Source: Caprella mutica (taxonomy: Eukaryota > Arthropoda > Malacostraca > Amphipoda > Caprellidae). From it: DNA of 64,000 nt. Below, in pieces: positions 36,401-46,660 of this stretch; position 1 is the stretch's first letter, and each line of letters opens with the position of its first letter. Where the stretch lies: assembly GCA_947561585.1 (NCBI GenBank), contig CANNZV010000518.1, forward strand, positions 124,001 to 188,000, written 5' to 3'. A program made the position numbers and the translations under genes. The notes under the pieces were generated by a model. It had not been told where the DNA came from. It worked only from the letters and a program-made list of their open reading frames with translations, and searched no databases.

Positions 36401-38790
36401 CTTATTTAGGAAATGGGTGGCACCTGAAGATTAGAAATTAAAAGATTACTATAAATACCAATAAGAAAATAGTTTTAAAAATATTGTTCCTTGCGAACAA
36501 GTTTTGTGCGATATTGGTTTACTAGCTCATTGATTGTCTATTTAGATTGACTAATACGAGTGATAGATCATGAAATGTGCAGTACAACAAACTAGCCTTT
36601 ACAAAAAAAAACTACATTACAGCTATCTATGTTGAGAGTTTCAAAGTTTTTATAATTTGAAAAGTAATTTAATTCAAACTCATACCTACACTAGCGGACA
36701 AAAATGTGGGACAATTAAGTTTTTTTACCATTTCTGCAATATTTTCCAATGGATTTAAATAATTTTTACACTCAATGTAGCCACTTATAGTGTTAATAAT
36801 GATATAAAATTTCAGCTTAATACATAGGATAGAAAAAAACTTATGGTGGAGTCAATTTTTTTCTCAAAATCACAGTGCCAAAAGTGTGGGACAATATTAA
36901 AAAATACTATTTAAAGTCAGTTTATCCTCATTTCTCACTATGGCAATGAAGAATAAGTCGATTGCACCACTTTGTTTACATTTTAGCCGGTTACATCATA
37001 GCAATGGCACTGAAAATGACCACCTCCATGAAAAGAATAATTGTACAACTTTATGAAGATAAAAATTCTATCCGGAAGATAGGCGAGGACTTGCAGTTAT
37101 CCAAAAGTGTTGTGGGAAGAATAATAAAGGACTACAAGGAGACTGGGAAAGTTTCACCACAGAAGAAGAAGGGTGGACCGCGAAACACCACTCCTAGAGA
37201 TGATAGGATCATGAGGAAAATGACACTGAAGGATAGGTTTCAGACGGCAGCAGGTATTTCTCGTGAAATGAGTACCTCCTACAATGTCAATGTTTCTAGT
37301 AGAACCGTGTGTAGACGCCTCGGAAAAATTGGCCTCTTTGCAAGGTCACCCGCGAAGAAGCCTTTGATTAACCTCAAAAACAAGAAAGTTCGATTGAGCT
37401 TCGCCGAAGATCATGTACTCTGGACCGACCATCAGTGGCAAAATGTATTTTTTTCCGATGAAAGTGAGTTCAATCTATTTGGATCTGACGGGAAAAAATA
37501 TGTAATTAGATTTTTTCACGAAAGATTCGATAAAAAGTGCACCAAGAAAACAGTCAAGTTTGGTGGGGGCAGCGTAATGGTGTTCGGCATGATTTCATGG
37601 GAAGGGACGACTGATCTCGTCCGTCTAAACACCAGAGTTAATGGAACCATCTACAATAACTTGTTACGAGATCATGTCATCCCAATACTTAGACGTTCTG
37701 CCTGCGAATCGCCCATTTTCATGCAGGATAACGCCCCCTGCCACAAAGCTAGACACGTGATGGAATTTCTTCGGGAGCAAAATGTGGTTGTAATGGATTG
37801 GCCCCCGCAAAGTCCGGACCTAAATCCAATAGAAAACCTGTGGTCCACTTTGGGGAAGAATGCGAGTACCAGGAATCCCAACAACACTGAAGATCTTTGG
37901 CTCAAACTCAAAGAAGAGTGGGCGAAAGTGTCACGAAATGATTGTCGCCGTCTCATTTAATCCTGTGGTAGAAGGTGTGCTTCAGTCATCGATAACAAAG
38001 GCCTTTTCACTAAATATTAATGTTAGTCTGAAAATTTTTTGTCTATATGAAGTTATTTACATTTTTGTTCACATTGTTCCCACACTTTTGGCACTGTGAT
38101 TTTGAGAAAAAAATTGACTCCACCATAAGTTTTTCCTATCCTACGTATTAAGCTGAAATTTTATATCATTATTAACACTATAAATGGCTACATTGAGTGT
38201 AAAAATTATTTAAATCAATTGGAAAATATTGCAGAAATGGTAAAAAAAACTAAATTGTCCCACATTTTTGTCCGCTAGTGTATATGTATGGAGGAGGTGG
38301 AGGCGGCAACAGGGGGCAGAGTCCTAATCGAATAGTGCTCCGCCTCCCTGTAGGCTCCTCCTCTTAGCTGACCAATCAGAGAAGTTATTTTTTAAACCAC
38401 TATTTATTCATAAGAACATTATGCTTACAGCACTGTATCGATAGAAACTTATATGGTAGTGTAAATATCTCAAAAAATCGTATTCGCTGTTTACTATATT
38501 TTTAAAATTTAAAACATACAATTTTAGGGCACACAGTAGCTATATAATGTCTTATACTTAATCATATGATTTCCTTTGCTAAGGTTGCTGATGAAATGGA
38601 TGAGCACCTCGTGGGGGACGTGAGCTCCTCCTTCAAAACTTTGACCCCCATCATGGTGAGCAATGGTGACACCTCCTCTAACAGCACCGACAGTGTCACC
38701 GTGTCCTCTGGCTCTGTCCCCTCCACCAGCACCACTATGACTGAGAGTGTGCAACCTGCTGACGAAGCAGTTGTCATGTTCTCCATGTGA
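27440..38790 (+). CDS. Seven-finger C2H2 zinc-finger protein, 714 aa, 14 coding exons
   Basis: Coding exons: 27440-27533, 28114-28438, 28570-28649, 28845-29045, 29197-29338, 30770-30917, 31110-31258, 31573-31732, 32121-32272, 32366-32516, 34435-34550, 34738-34847, 35011-35120, 38584-38790. All junctions are GT-AG, phases agree and the total is 2145 nt. Fingers (first Cys to last His): 7-27, 372-392, 400-421, 428-449, 457-477, 485-506, 516-537; a TGERPF linker joins the fifth and sixth. Finger 7 is split by intron 10 (H-AM | TE-H). A basic PPRKKQKVK near residue 40 could be a nuclear signal; residues 602-620 are very acidic (DDEEEDIDDEESD); the C-terminus is Ser/Thr-rich. This points to a nuclear DNA-binding regulator; no ortholog is named. 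The start ATG (in GCAGCTATGA) is the first in frame, but an upstream exon is possible. The donor at 34551 (GTGCTT) is weak. Introns contain several repeats. Confidence 0.88.
29945..30232. repeat. 24-bp pyrimidine minisatellite in intron 5
   Basis: About 12 units of CTCTCTCTTGTCACCATTTC plus CCCT, some with CTATTTTCC. The plus strand is nearly all pyrimidine. It lies 600-900 bp after exon 5 of the zinc-finger gene. Open frames across it are a repeat effect. Confidence 0.9.
30287..30454. mobile_element. mariner-type MITE in intron 5
   Basis: Ends CAGTGTGTCCACAAAAAATG and, inverted, CAGTGTGTCCGCAAAAAATG, flanked by TA on both sides (30285-30286, 30455-30456). The arms continue for about 30 bp (TA.CCACTG). 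168 bp, non-coding. Ends of the CAGTGTGTCC type are typical of mariner-derived MITEs. Confidence 0.85.
32517..32903 (+). repeat. 30-bp repeat that multiplies the exon 10 splice donor
   Basis: Thirteen units start at 32517 and every 30 bp after it. Each contains the donor GTGAGTACTG (two units GTGGGT, the last GCGAGT) and an acceptor-like CTCTTAG before GGACCATGCTATG, which copies the last bases of exon 10. Since 30 is a multiple of three and the unit has no stop, reading through adds VSTALRDHAM per unit until a stop at about 32949. Normal splicing from the first donor restores finger 7. Confidence 0.9.
32952..33963. mobile_element. piggyBac-like MITE, copy 2, in intron 10
   Basis: Ends AGGTCCTCTCCACTCTAA and TTAGAGTGGAGGGGACCT, flanked by TTAA (32948-32951, 33964-33967). 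About 1.0 kb, no transposase. It follows immediately after the 30-bp repeat and shares its ends with the copy at 22980-23498. Confidence 0.85.
35133..36005. repeat. 35-bp then 31-bp minisatellite in intron 13
   Basis: Units carry TGTACCTACCTCTGATATAG. From 35133 to about 35710 the spacer is CTAATAGTTCAGCATT or ...CAGCAGTG (35 bp); from about 35710 to 36005 CTAA is lost and the unit is 31 bp (TAGTTCAGCAG spacer). The first unit overlaps the sequence just after donor 35121. Confidence 0.93.
36006..36300. repeat. 23-bp minisatellite in intron 13
   Basis: About 12 units of TGTACCTACCACTCATAATA plus TAG, with ACCTGCC and AATAAAG variants. It shares TGTACCTACC with the upstream 35/31-bp array, so it is a shortened descendant or relative. 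Confidence 0.92.
36560..36625 (+). repeat. Dispersed repeat Y, partial copy 3
   Basis: CATGAAATGTGCAGTACAAC followed by AAACTAGCC and AAACTACATTACAGC, matching the second half of the family. Confidence 0.6.
36689..38280 (+). mobile_element. Tc1-like transposon with about 210-bp inverted ends
   Basis: Ends CACTAGCGGACAAAAATGTG and, inverted, CACTAGCGGACAAAAATGTG, flanked by TA (36687-36688, 38281-38282). The arms 36689-36900 and 38065-38280 match over nearly their whole length. Total 1592 bp with one transposase frame in between. It sits in intron 13 of the zinc-finger gene in the same orientation. The near identity of the arms suggests a fairly recent insertion. Confidence 0.95.
37004..37960 (+). 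CDS. Tc1-family transposase (DD34E), early stop near the C-terminus
   Basis: Catalyses excision and TA-targeted insertion of the surrounding element. I chose the ATG at 37004 (GCAATGG context, MALKMTTSMK); an in-frame ATG at 36962 would add 14 residues. An N-terminal helix-turn-helix (about residues 10-50, IRKIGEDLQLSKSVVGRIIKD), a GRPR-like GGPR, and a second HTH (about 75-110) precede the DDE core: D152 (FFSDES), D242 (MQDNAPCH) and E277 (DLNPIENLW), with 34 residues between the last two. The frame stops after CRRLI, but the same frame continues past the TAA for 20 more codons with typical Tc1 tail sequence ending in FTKY, so the stop is a point mutation. The loss of 20 residues may or may not destroy function. 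Confidence 0.93.
   Translation: MALKMTTSMKRIIVQLYEDKNSIRKIGEDLQLSKSVVGRIIKDYKETGKVSPQKKKGGPRNTTPRDDRIMRKMTLKDRFQTAAGISREMSTSYNVNVSSRTVCRRLGKIGLFARSPAKKPLINLKNKKVRLSFAEDHVLWTDHQWQNVFFSDESEFNLFGSDGKKYVIRFFHERFDKKCTKKTVKFGGGSVMVFGMISWEGTTDLVRLNTRVNGTIYNNLLRDHVIPILRRSACESPIFMQDNAPCHKARHVMEFLREQNVVVMDWPPQSPDLNPIENLWSTLGKNASTRNPNNTEDLWLKLKEEWAKVSRNDCRRLI
38283..38400. other. GC-rich imperfect palindrome in intron 13
   Basis: GGAGGAGGTGGAGGCGGCA and, about 50 bp on, GCTCCGCCTCCCTGTAGGCTCCTCCTC can pair. It is followed by CTGACCAATCAGAG. Possibly a small foldback element adjoining the Tc1 copy. Confidence 0.35.
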
Positions 38791-40450
38791 GAAGTGTGCC
38801 AAGCTCCTCCTCTATCTGTACATCATTTGTAGCTAATATAATAGACTGATAATATTAGCACTCGTGTAGTTCTAGCTAGCACATCTCCACTGTTCGTAAG
38901 TAGGTGGGATATCTTTTGTACATACCTTATGGAAGATAGCTACTTGTAACTATTTCTACAGTCAAGTTTCTCCAGATTGAGTTATCAAGTGAGAAAAGAG
39001 TTCATTATGTATCACTCCCTACATTTAATATTTACAGTTCTATCTTTTTCTTGTTGGTCCGTGAATCACGGTATTGGCTAGTCTAAACATTTTCTTGCAC
39101 CGATTTTCCCGGTGACCATTTCTGTCATCAGCTACCACCAACATCATCAAAGTTACAGTGAGCATTTCAGTGAATTGTAACGAAGAAATTATTTCACCTT
39201 CTGTAATAGTATTACGTAAATTTCCTCTCATTTTTTATTCCAGTTTTTTATGACAATTCTGTTAAAATTGTATAAATTCAATTCATGAGTCAATCGAAGG
39301 TTGTAAATTATAATTTGATGGTTACAATCTATATAATTAACTATTACTTATTCAATTTTTATCTAACACTGCGATTAATTTTATTTTATATGCTAAAATA
39401 GTTTTTCTCCGATCAAATGACATTATTATTTTAACTCCTTTTTTTACTGTTTTAGTGTTATTTTAAACCATTAATGCTATGTAGTTTCCCATTGAGTAGC
39501 TCCTAATGTTTTACGTAGCTGTAGTTTTTAAAGCTAAGAACCGTCAAAGAAATTCATATGATAATTTAAATAAGTTATTTGTACATAGTATTGTAGTGAT
39601 GAAAGATGTGTTGTAATTTAGCACACAAAGTAGGTAGTTGTATGCTGCTACTCTGAAGAAATGTAGATATTTGAATTCACCGTATTTAACTATACTACCT
39701 TGTTTCATTTCCCCAGACATAATTAGCGGAATCATTACTTCCTCGCCAGTCTAATGTACCCCCGAGAACATCAGCAAACTGTGTGTGCTGAGGGCAAGAG
39801 AAGGGGCGCAAACTGTTATTCTTTGGAGTACGGGCTGTTATTTTTCATTACCTTACGGAAGGTTATGTTTTGGTCGGATTTATTTGCAATCCAGTTATTC
39901 GCATAACTCAAAAAGTATTGAACCAAATTGCCTGAAATTTGATGGGACGATTGGTCATTATTTGGGTTTTAGCATAAAGAATTATTCTTTGTTTTTTAAT
40001 GTAAAAGCATATGTTTTAAAATAAAACATATTCTCAATAAGGGAAAATGTGCTTTTTTCTATTGAAATATTCTAAGTGACTGCAAGTGACACAAATGCAG
40101 TTCTTATGGTTTGAATGATTAAAGAAATAATAAAAATATTTAGCATTTTAAAGCTCCGTCTAATTTTCATAAGAATGTTTTTTGGCATAATAGATAGATA
40201 TTAATTAGTTAATTATTAGAAATCACTGTATTTTCAGAGAAAATAGAGTTTATATTAGTTAGCATAAGTTGAAGACAGACAGATGACATTGAATCTTCAC
40301 GTAGCTACGCTTCGTGAACAAGAATAAATAGGTAATCGAATTTAAGATACTATATAGTTACTAATTAACTATTATTTGCACTTTAATTATGAAAATTACA
40401 CGAGATATACTAACGTTCTTTGCACATAGTTAATGAAAATACAATGACTC
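38791..40450. other. 3' flank of the zinc-finger gene; no further gene supported
   Basis: The 3' UTR must start here but I see no clear AATAAA in the first 400 bp. 39840-39970 has GGAAGGTTATGTTTTGGTCGG then CATAACTCAAAAAGTATTG and GGGACGATTGGTCATTA; this resembles a phrase that, from memory, recurs in many eukaryotic repeats. 39975-40150 matches the left part of the 41.5-kb hAT-like element (ATATTCT, AAGTGACTGCAA, TTATGGTTTGAATGA). Confidence 0.45.
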
Positions 40451-40499
40451 GCAAAAAGCGTGAGTTATTCCTCACTAAATTGCGCTTTTAAAAATATAC

Positions 40500-40965
40500 T
40501 GAATTTTCATTTCTTTCTTTTGTTGAGAAATGTTTTCTCCATTCCGAAGCTACAATATGTTCTGCGGGCTTCTCCAGCTTACAAGCACGTAGTCGAACTT
40601 AGCTGCTTTGATCAATCACTTAAATCTGCAATTGCCAGTGTGACCAATGTAGAGATGTCAGCTGATTCTTGGGTTCAGGCAACTTTACCGGTTGGCCTTG
40701 GTGGACTAGGTTGTAGGAGAGCTGGAGATATTGCCTTGCCTGCTTTTGTGTCTTCAATGTATTCTGCGAGTGATTTGGTTGAAACTATTCTTTCTAATAT
40801 TAATGTAGTCGATACCGGAGAGCTTACGGATGCAGTTGGGACAGCCGCGAAGGAGAGGTTTTAGAGGGTCGGGTCCACCCCTTCAGGGAACTCAACCCCT
40901 CACTCGTAGTTCCTGAAGGAATTTCCTCTTCTGTAAAGATTTTATCCTTCTTGCTTTTAATGGAA
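40500..40965 (+). pseudogene. Non-LTR retrotransposon ORF2 fragment, copy 1, internally deleted
   Basis: The frame reads SIPKLQYVLRASPAYKHV, then SADSWVQATLPVGLGGLG and CRRAGDIALPAFVSS, which is the post-reverse-transcriptase part of a well-known non-LTR family (WxQAxLPVxxGGLGxR). It continues with VVDTGELTDA and then joins directly to sequence (CGAAGGAGAG, then GTAGTTCCTGAAGGAATTTC) found at the 3' end of copy 2 near 46570-46650. Compared with copy 2, about 1.5 kb including the C-terminal domain is missing. Stop at 40862-40864. Confidence 0.8.
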
Positions 40966-41479
40966 AAATATTGTCTTTTTAAACAAAAAAAAAATTTAGA
41001 TAAACAGTCTCAGAGTATAAGTCCCCCCCCTTAAAAGTAAGACATACGACTGTTGCGAAGTTAGAAACTAGGTGTCTATCCATAGAAGCAGCTATGCATT
41101 TGGTCCAAGATGTTGAACACAGCCTTTAAAAGATGTTTGGTTACGATATTTCGATAAACTGCTGTCAGTTCTTAAAAAGACGAAGAGTTTTCAACTGTGA
41201 GAGAAATTAGCTTCATTTTATCTGTAAAACTGAAGGAGAATATATCAAACAATTTTCCAGTTCTATTTTAATTTCCCACCGATTGTTTTTAACTTGAGAT
41301 GCAAAAAGAATTTAATAATATGTATTAACAGATAACACATACCCTAGTTTTACGATCATTTACTAAATAAAATTGGTGCTAGGACAATTCGTCGCCGATT
41401 GAAAATGAAAGAGATATAATTATGACTTAATGAAAATTACAAATATAACTAGTAAATATAGAATTATATTTGTTATTAT
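40966..41479. other. AT-rich spacer, no gene seen
   Basis: A-run at 40985, C-run at 41025. GGTGCTAGGACAATTCGTCG at 41373 resembles CGGTGCTAGGACGTTTCGTT at 42585, a short dispersed phrase of unknown origin. Confidence 0.4.
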
Positions 41480-41688
41480 TAGGGTTGTGACAATATTCTT
41501 TAGGCTTAAAGAATTATTCTTTATGCTTTTTAGCAATAAGGCATATTTTTTTAATTAAAGAATATTCTCAAAGAAAAAATATGCTTTTAGCAAATCAAAT
41601 AGTCCAAGTGACTGCAAATGAAACACAAACTAATTTTATGGTTTGAATGAATAATTTAAGAAATATTAAGTTTAAAAGACCTTATTAG

Positions 41689-42067
41689 TATAAAGGTTGT
41701 GACAATATGCATTTCCAAATATGCAGTATATGCACTGGGAAATATACTGCATATGCAACAGGTTTTATGCTTTTTGAGAAAACGCATATGCATTTGAGAA
41801 AACGCATATGCATTTGAGAATAAAAGTATATGCATTCGAGAATAAAAGTATATGCATATCTATAAATGCATATGCATATATTTATATAATAGCATATGCA
41901 TATTGCTAAACGCATATGTATATTTATAATTGCATATGCATGTTGATAAATGCATATGCATATTGGTAAATGCATATATGCAAATTAGAAATACATATTG
42001 ATAATTGCATATGCCAATCTAATAAGCATATGCGTTTTATAAAAGCATATGCAATGTCACAACCCTA
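41689..42067. mobile_element. Small hAT-like element with exact 8-bp duplication
   Basis: Left end TATAAAGGTTGTGACAATAT and right end TGCAATGTCACAACCCTA; flanked by CTTATTAG at 41681-41688 and 42068-42075. Its ends match those of the 2.1-kb element at 11700-13846, of which it looks like a short version: about two 20-bp left units instead of thirteen, and a short right ATGCATATT array. It is inserted inside the 41480-44080 element. Confidence 0.85.
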
Positions 42068-42244
42068 CTTATTAGTTATTGAATCATTGGAACCTATAAG
42101 GTGATATTTAATAGTAATAATTTTAATAAGCAGTTAGCATTTTGACATAACTATTTTGATGAGCTGCCATTTTGTGTCACGCTTTACCTATTGTAAACGG
42201 TTACTATTCATTGGTGCGACACTCATTAGTCAGACACTTTTGCA

Positions 42245-42380
42245 GTTTATTTCTGATTGAACATCAAAATATATGTATATGGGGGGGGGCGGGCTGTCCC
42301 CCAAACTCCCCTGCCAGGTCATTAATAAAATCATGAAGTGTGCAGTACAACAAATTAGCAGATACAACAAACTACATTAA
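42245..42380 (+). repeat. Dispersed repeat Y, copy 4
   Basis: GAACATCAAAATATATGTAT, a G/C run, ACTCCCCTGCCAGGTCATTA, CATGAAGTGTGCAGTACAAC and AAATTAGCAGATACAACAAA, in the same order as at 11340-11470. Confidence 0.75.
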
Positions 42381-43605
42381 ATGATTAAATCGAATGAGGA
42401 ATTGCATCATACAAATTAGCTAATATTAGAAATAAAGTAAAATAAGAGAGGAATATAAAATTTAAAAAATGAAAAAATATTTTATTATTCAGATTGGTAT
42501 ATCAATAGTGTATATTTATTTAATAATATTTTTTATTTTAATATTACAGAAAGATGTAACTGACGGACTAATGACACGTCCCCATTGCAAACGGTGCTAG
42601 GACGTTTCGTTACTACTGGACGATTCGGTACCAGATTTTTGTTCCCAGACGAACCCTTTTTTTAAATTTGAAATAAGTTAAGACTATAAATTATAGCAGA
42701 TAACAGACGTAGAATTATTTTCGAGAATTCAAAACAAGCTATGATCATCAAACGTGATAAATGCTAGATTTCTTTATTGTGCAAGTTCAGTTACTAGGAT
42801 TTTGATTATATTTACTATATGTAGATAGATTGATATCTAATTGAAATTGTAATCTAAAACTGTTCACTATTTATTATTTTGGTTACCTCACACAGAATAA
42901 ACTGTCTCAATTTGACATTGTTTCCTACCCTGCCTTCTATATAAATATACCATCAATGAAAACTCTCAATTACAATTAGCCTTATTGCAAAGAAATTAGA
43001 ACATATAAAACTGACCTGAACGCATAAAAAGCATATACCCAATCATAAAAAGCACATTTTAAGCATAAAAGAATATTTGAAGGCATAAAAAGCATATTTA
43101 ACAAGCATAAAGTATATTTCATAAAGAATATTGAGATAGCTGGTCATGATCGCAAATATAATTTTTTTTAGAAAAACGTAAACAAAGAGATAATTTTAAA
43201 TGTTCATGTTTACATTATAGAAAAACAAACTATTAACTAACATTGCTACATTATCGCAAATAAAATGTTAAAATTCATGTTTAAGATCACTGAAACAAGA
43301 CTAACATTGCACTATAGTTGTCAATACTGTTTATCATGCGTAAGACTATGAGTCTATGATAATATCTGAAACACAATCAATCATGAAATAAAATAGGTAA
43401 TATATTAAACAGAATGTTTTCCTCTAAGACGAACATGTAAATGGTTAATAGATATAAATAAAAGAACATAGAAGTAATCATAATAAAGTATAACTGAATC
43501 CTCAGTATTAAATAAACAAAGCTTAATCAGAAATGAGGAAACGTGGTCACTGGTTAACATTTTCCATAAACAAATATGCCCAAATGATTTGAAAGGCAGC
43601 CTATA

Positions 43606-44035
43606 AGCATAAAAAGCCTACTTTATGACATAAAAAGCCTATTTTATGACATAAAAAGCCTATTTTACGACAAAAAGCCTATTTTATGACATAAAAAGCC
43701 TATTTTACGACAAAAACGCATATTTTATGACATAAAAAGCATATTTTATGACATAAAAAGCATATTTTATGACATAAAAAACATATTTTATGACATAAAA
43801 AGCCTATTTTATGACATAAAAAGCCTATTTTATGACATAAAAAGCATATTTTACGACAAAAAAGCATATTTTATGACATAAAAAGCATATTTTATGACAT
43901 AAAAAGCATATTTTATGAAATAAAAAGCATATTTTATGACATAAAAAGCATATTTTATGACATAAAAAGCATATTTTGAGACATAAAAAGCATATTTTAT
44001 GACATAAAAAGCATATTTTAAGACATAGGAAGGAT
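43606..44035. repeat. 21-bp tandem repeat (GACATAAAAAGCATATTTTA)
   Basis: About 20 units, with AGCCTATT in the first part and AGCATATT later. Looser versions (GCATAAAAAGCATAT) begin at 43020. It lies at the right end of the 41.5-44.1 kb element and is built from its subterminal motif. Minus-strand frames stay open because 21 is a multiple of three. Confidence 0.93.
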
Positions 44036-44429
44036 TTATAACATGCATACTGCTTCAAAAAGAATATTGTCACAACCCTAATAATAGCAAGATATTTACC
44101 AATTTTTGAGCGTCCACAGTGAGTGACAAATGTGTTTATTATCATGAAAACAGCCCAATTTAATTAAAATACAATTAGAATTAATGATTAGTTAATACAC
44201 CTTACTCTCGATGACATCTGCTACTGCAAGAACGAATAAAATTTTGATAATCTTTTACAATAAATATATATCACTCTTCCTGAGGTTTTAGAAAGAAAAT
44301 AAATTACAACACTAGGAAGATATTATCAGGAGTGAAACATTCTATAAGTGTTTCAGAAGAATTGTTGAAAACTACAGTGATACAGACGTGTCAATGTTCC
44401 CTATTTATTCTAATAAATAGGGTAAAATA

Positions 44430-44945
44430 ATTGAAACCCACAGGAAAATCAGAAGTAGAGATAAGGTTGCAAAAAAGAATGTTTTTTGAAGAATTGGAAA
44501 ATTGGGCTAAAATATTTTCAGTGACGAAAGCAAGTTTCATTTGTTTGGAAAAAATGGTGAGAACTTTGTTAGAAGATGTGAAGGTAAAAGAGAGGGGAAA
44601 TTATCCTAACAATTACGAAGGATGGAGTGCCATGCTATAGGCGCCTCTTGCCCACGTACAAACTCATGTGAACGCATAAGTTTGAACATTGAAAAAATGT
44701 TCAAGATCAGGTTGATTTCAAAATTATGGATTAGCCACCACCAATTCTTTACTCAAATTCTATACAATATCTTTGGAAGATCTTAGGAGTGAATGTTATT
44801 GCGAGAAAATCTACTAGCACTGAGGATTTGTCGATGAAACTTTATGAAAAATGGTCTAAAATTGATCTCGATAAATATTGTAAACTTATTTGTCAGAGAT
44901 GTGCACTGTGCAGCTGTCATAGAAAACATAGGTTTATCAACTAAA
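44430..44945 (+). pseudogene. Tc1-like transposase remnant, second family
   Basis: Read with shifts: FFEELENWAKIF, then FSDESKFHLFGKNGENFVRR (first Asp box, about 44517), a deletion, then ILYSNSIQYLWKILGV (third box, about 44735) and ARKSTSTEDLSMKLYEKWSK. The normal DLNPIENLW is SNSIQYLW, so the catalytic Glu is Gln, and the second Asp box (QDNAPCH) is missing. No inverted ends were found. It is distinct from the element in intron 13 though of the same broad family. Confidence 0.75.
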
Positions 44946-45054
44946 TAAACAGTTATTCTTATCAAGTAAATGAACATTTAAGTTATTAAATAAATGAACA
45001 TTTAAGTTATCAACTAAAAAAAACAGTTAAGTAATGTAGTTATATAGTTTAATC

Positions 45055-45590
45055 TAGTTGATACTGCAGAACTTACAGATGGAAAGGGGCATGGAGCGAG
45101 GTTTAAAGGGTGGCCTTATGGTCAATGAGTTCGGTCAAAAAGAATGGGATACAGCACGGGCTCATACATTAATGGAGAGTCTGTTGGCTAAAGCTGATCA
45201 GGTGGCAAGAGCACGACTGTTATCTCTTAAGGAAACTGGAGTGTGCAAAATGCGATTCCCATACTGTCATTAGGTACACAACTTGATCCAGAGGTCCTGA
45301 GTTTAGTAGCCATTGCTCTCATAATGGGTGCTACAATTTATGAACCTCATTCTTGCCGCTGTGATAGTGAGATGGATCTCAGATGACTCATGGCCTGTCT
45401 TGTAGGTAAAGTTCTGGGCGTTTCCCAAGACTTGCGGCAATGAATGATGTGGTAAAACGGGCTTTGTAGTTTGTGGAGAGCAAGGCTCTATTCAGTGCTT
45501 CAGCTTACTGGACTTGAAAGAGGTGATCGTAAGTGTCCAAATAGCATCGAGCAATCCTAACATGAATAGAAGGAGTTCAACTTGGGATTG
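45055..45590 (+). pseudogene. Non-LTR retrotransposon ORF2 fragment, copy 2, C-terminal domain
   Basis: Starts at VDTAELTDGKGHGARF, parallel to copy 1. Continues with EFGQKEWDTARAHTLMESL, and after a frameshift near 45240 with NAIPILSLGTQLDPEVL, then ATIYEPHSCRCDSEMDL and, broken by stops, LTGLERGDRKCPNS. The order (AIPxxxLGxxLD, then CEPHxCxCG, GHH..., GLxRxDGKRPD) is the C-terminal part known from many invertebrate non-LTR elements. Several stops and shifts. Confidence 0.75.
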
Positions 45591-46389
45591 CATATTAAGG
45601 TGGAGCGAAAATGGCACTTTTTTCAACAATTTTCGAATTTGGGTTGCAAGAATAGATTTTTTTTGGAAGATTCCATAGAAAAACACTGTGATAAAATTTC
45701 AGGATCATACATCAACATCTTCCGTCTCCGCAGACCCATTGAATATTTGAAAATATGTCGGAATTAGTGAAAATTCAAGTTTTTTCAAATATGTCTAAAA
45801 TACATTACATTTTCATTTTCTTTTGCACAGAATCATTTTTAAGTTTGAGAATGCATCGGAATTACTGGTTTTAAAATAATGAATGAATCTCTGATCATCT
45901 TCCGGTTCTGCAACCGGTTTGAAATTAGGGTATTTTGATGAAAAAAAAACATTATTCTCCGATTATATAATTGAAAATATGTGACATAACACACTTGCAA
46001 ACTAATAATAATAAAACACCCTGTTGTTGAAAATATTCTTTTTGTAAATGAAAATAAGAAAATAAAACGTTTTAACGGATATAATTTAAAAATTCATGAA
46101 TTATTATTGAATTTTATGCATAACAATATTTTTTCATATCTTCACAAGCTGCAATACCAAATATCTCATTTAGAATTAAATAAAAATTTAATTCTAGGTC
46201 CTTTATTCCCTCATTTTGAGGTTTTTCTTAGTTTCGAAAATTTGTAATTTCAGCCTTGATTCAATGAGACTCAAAATAAAGCCATCTCGATTATTCGGGC
46301 CGCAAACGTGAACCGACGCTTCAGTTACTATTTTAACAGATCGCACAAGTGCCTGTATGTGACATGTATATTGCATATGTGTGGACACT
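45591..46389. other. AT-rich insert between two parts of a retrotransposon
   Basis: AT-rich sequence without a recognised exon. It has two related phrases, GGATCATACATCAACATCTTCCG at 45703 and CTGATCATCTTCCGGTTCTG at 45892. It separates the 45.1-45.6 and 46.4-46.7 kb pieces, so it may be an inserted repeat; no ends identified. Confidence 0.4.
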
Positions 46390-46660
46390 CTGGCACATTT
46401 GCCGAGACGTGATGCTTACATATTTGACAGGAGCGTAGGGCAGTGTACGACCTCCTCAATTATGAAGTCCATAGGTAGACGTCTATTTGAAACAACGAAC
46501 GAGCAAAGAGTCTGGCTGATTCGAACACCGAATGGCTCTTACGATCTAGAGAGGGAATGCCTTTAGCATCCGCGAAGGAGAGCTTTTAGAGGGTCGTAGT
46601 TCCTGAAGGAATTTCCTCTTCTGTAAAGATTTTATTCTTCTTGTTTTTGAAGGTTTAAAC
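46390..46660 (+). pseudogene. 3' end of retrotransposon ORF2, copy 2
   Basis: MKSIGRRLFETTNEQR, then in a shifted frame FEHRMALTI-stop-RGNAFS and IREGELLEGRSS. This matches the usual end of the family (a SxGRK/RxxExTG block followed by QRxxxAIQRGNA). The following GTAGTTCCTGAAGGAATTTC and CTGTAAAGATTTTATTCTTC equal the 3' flank of copy 1 (40908-40960). Confidence 0.65.

Larger units (their letters stand above)
41480..44080. mobile_element. hAT-like element (TAGGGTTGTGACAATATTCTTT ends) with array
   Basis: Left end TAGGGTTGTGACAATATTC and right end GAATATTGTCACAACCCTA are inverted over about 22 bp, extending through AAAGAAT motifs. Flanks do not show a clean 8-bp duplication. Within are the smaller relative at 41689-42067, a repeat Y copy, and an AAAAAGCATATT array. 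It shares TAGGGTTGTGACA with the 11.7-kb element. No transposase. Confidence 0.65.

Noticed and set aside
39040..39260. Minus-strand open frame after an acceptor-like TATTACAG, possible terminal exon of a convergent gene
   Set aside because: No donor or partner exon found, no recognised domain, and the frame is only about 60 codons.
43825..44145. Cys/Phe-rich 106-residue minus-strand frame
   Set aside because: Made of the 21-bp AAAAAGCATATTTTATGAC array.
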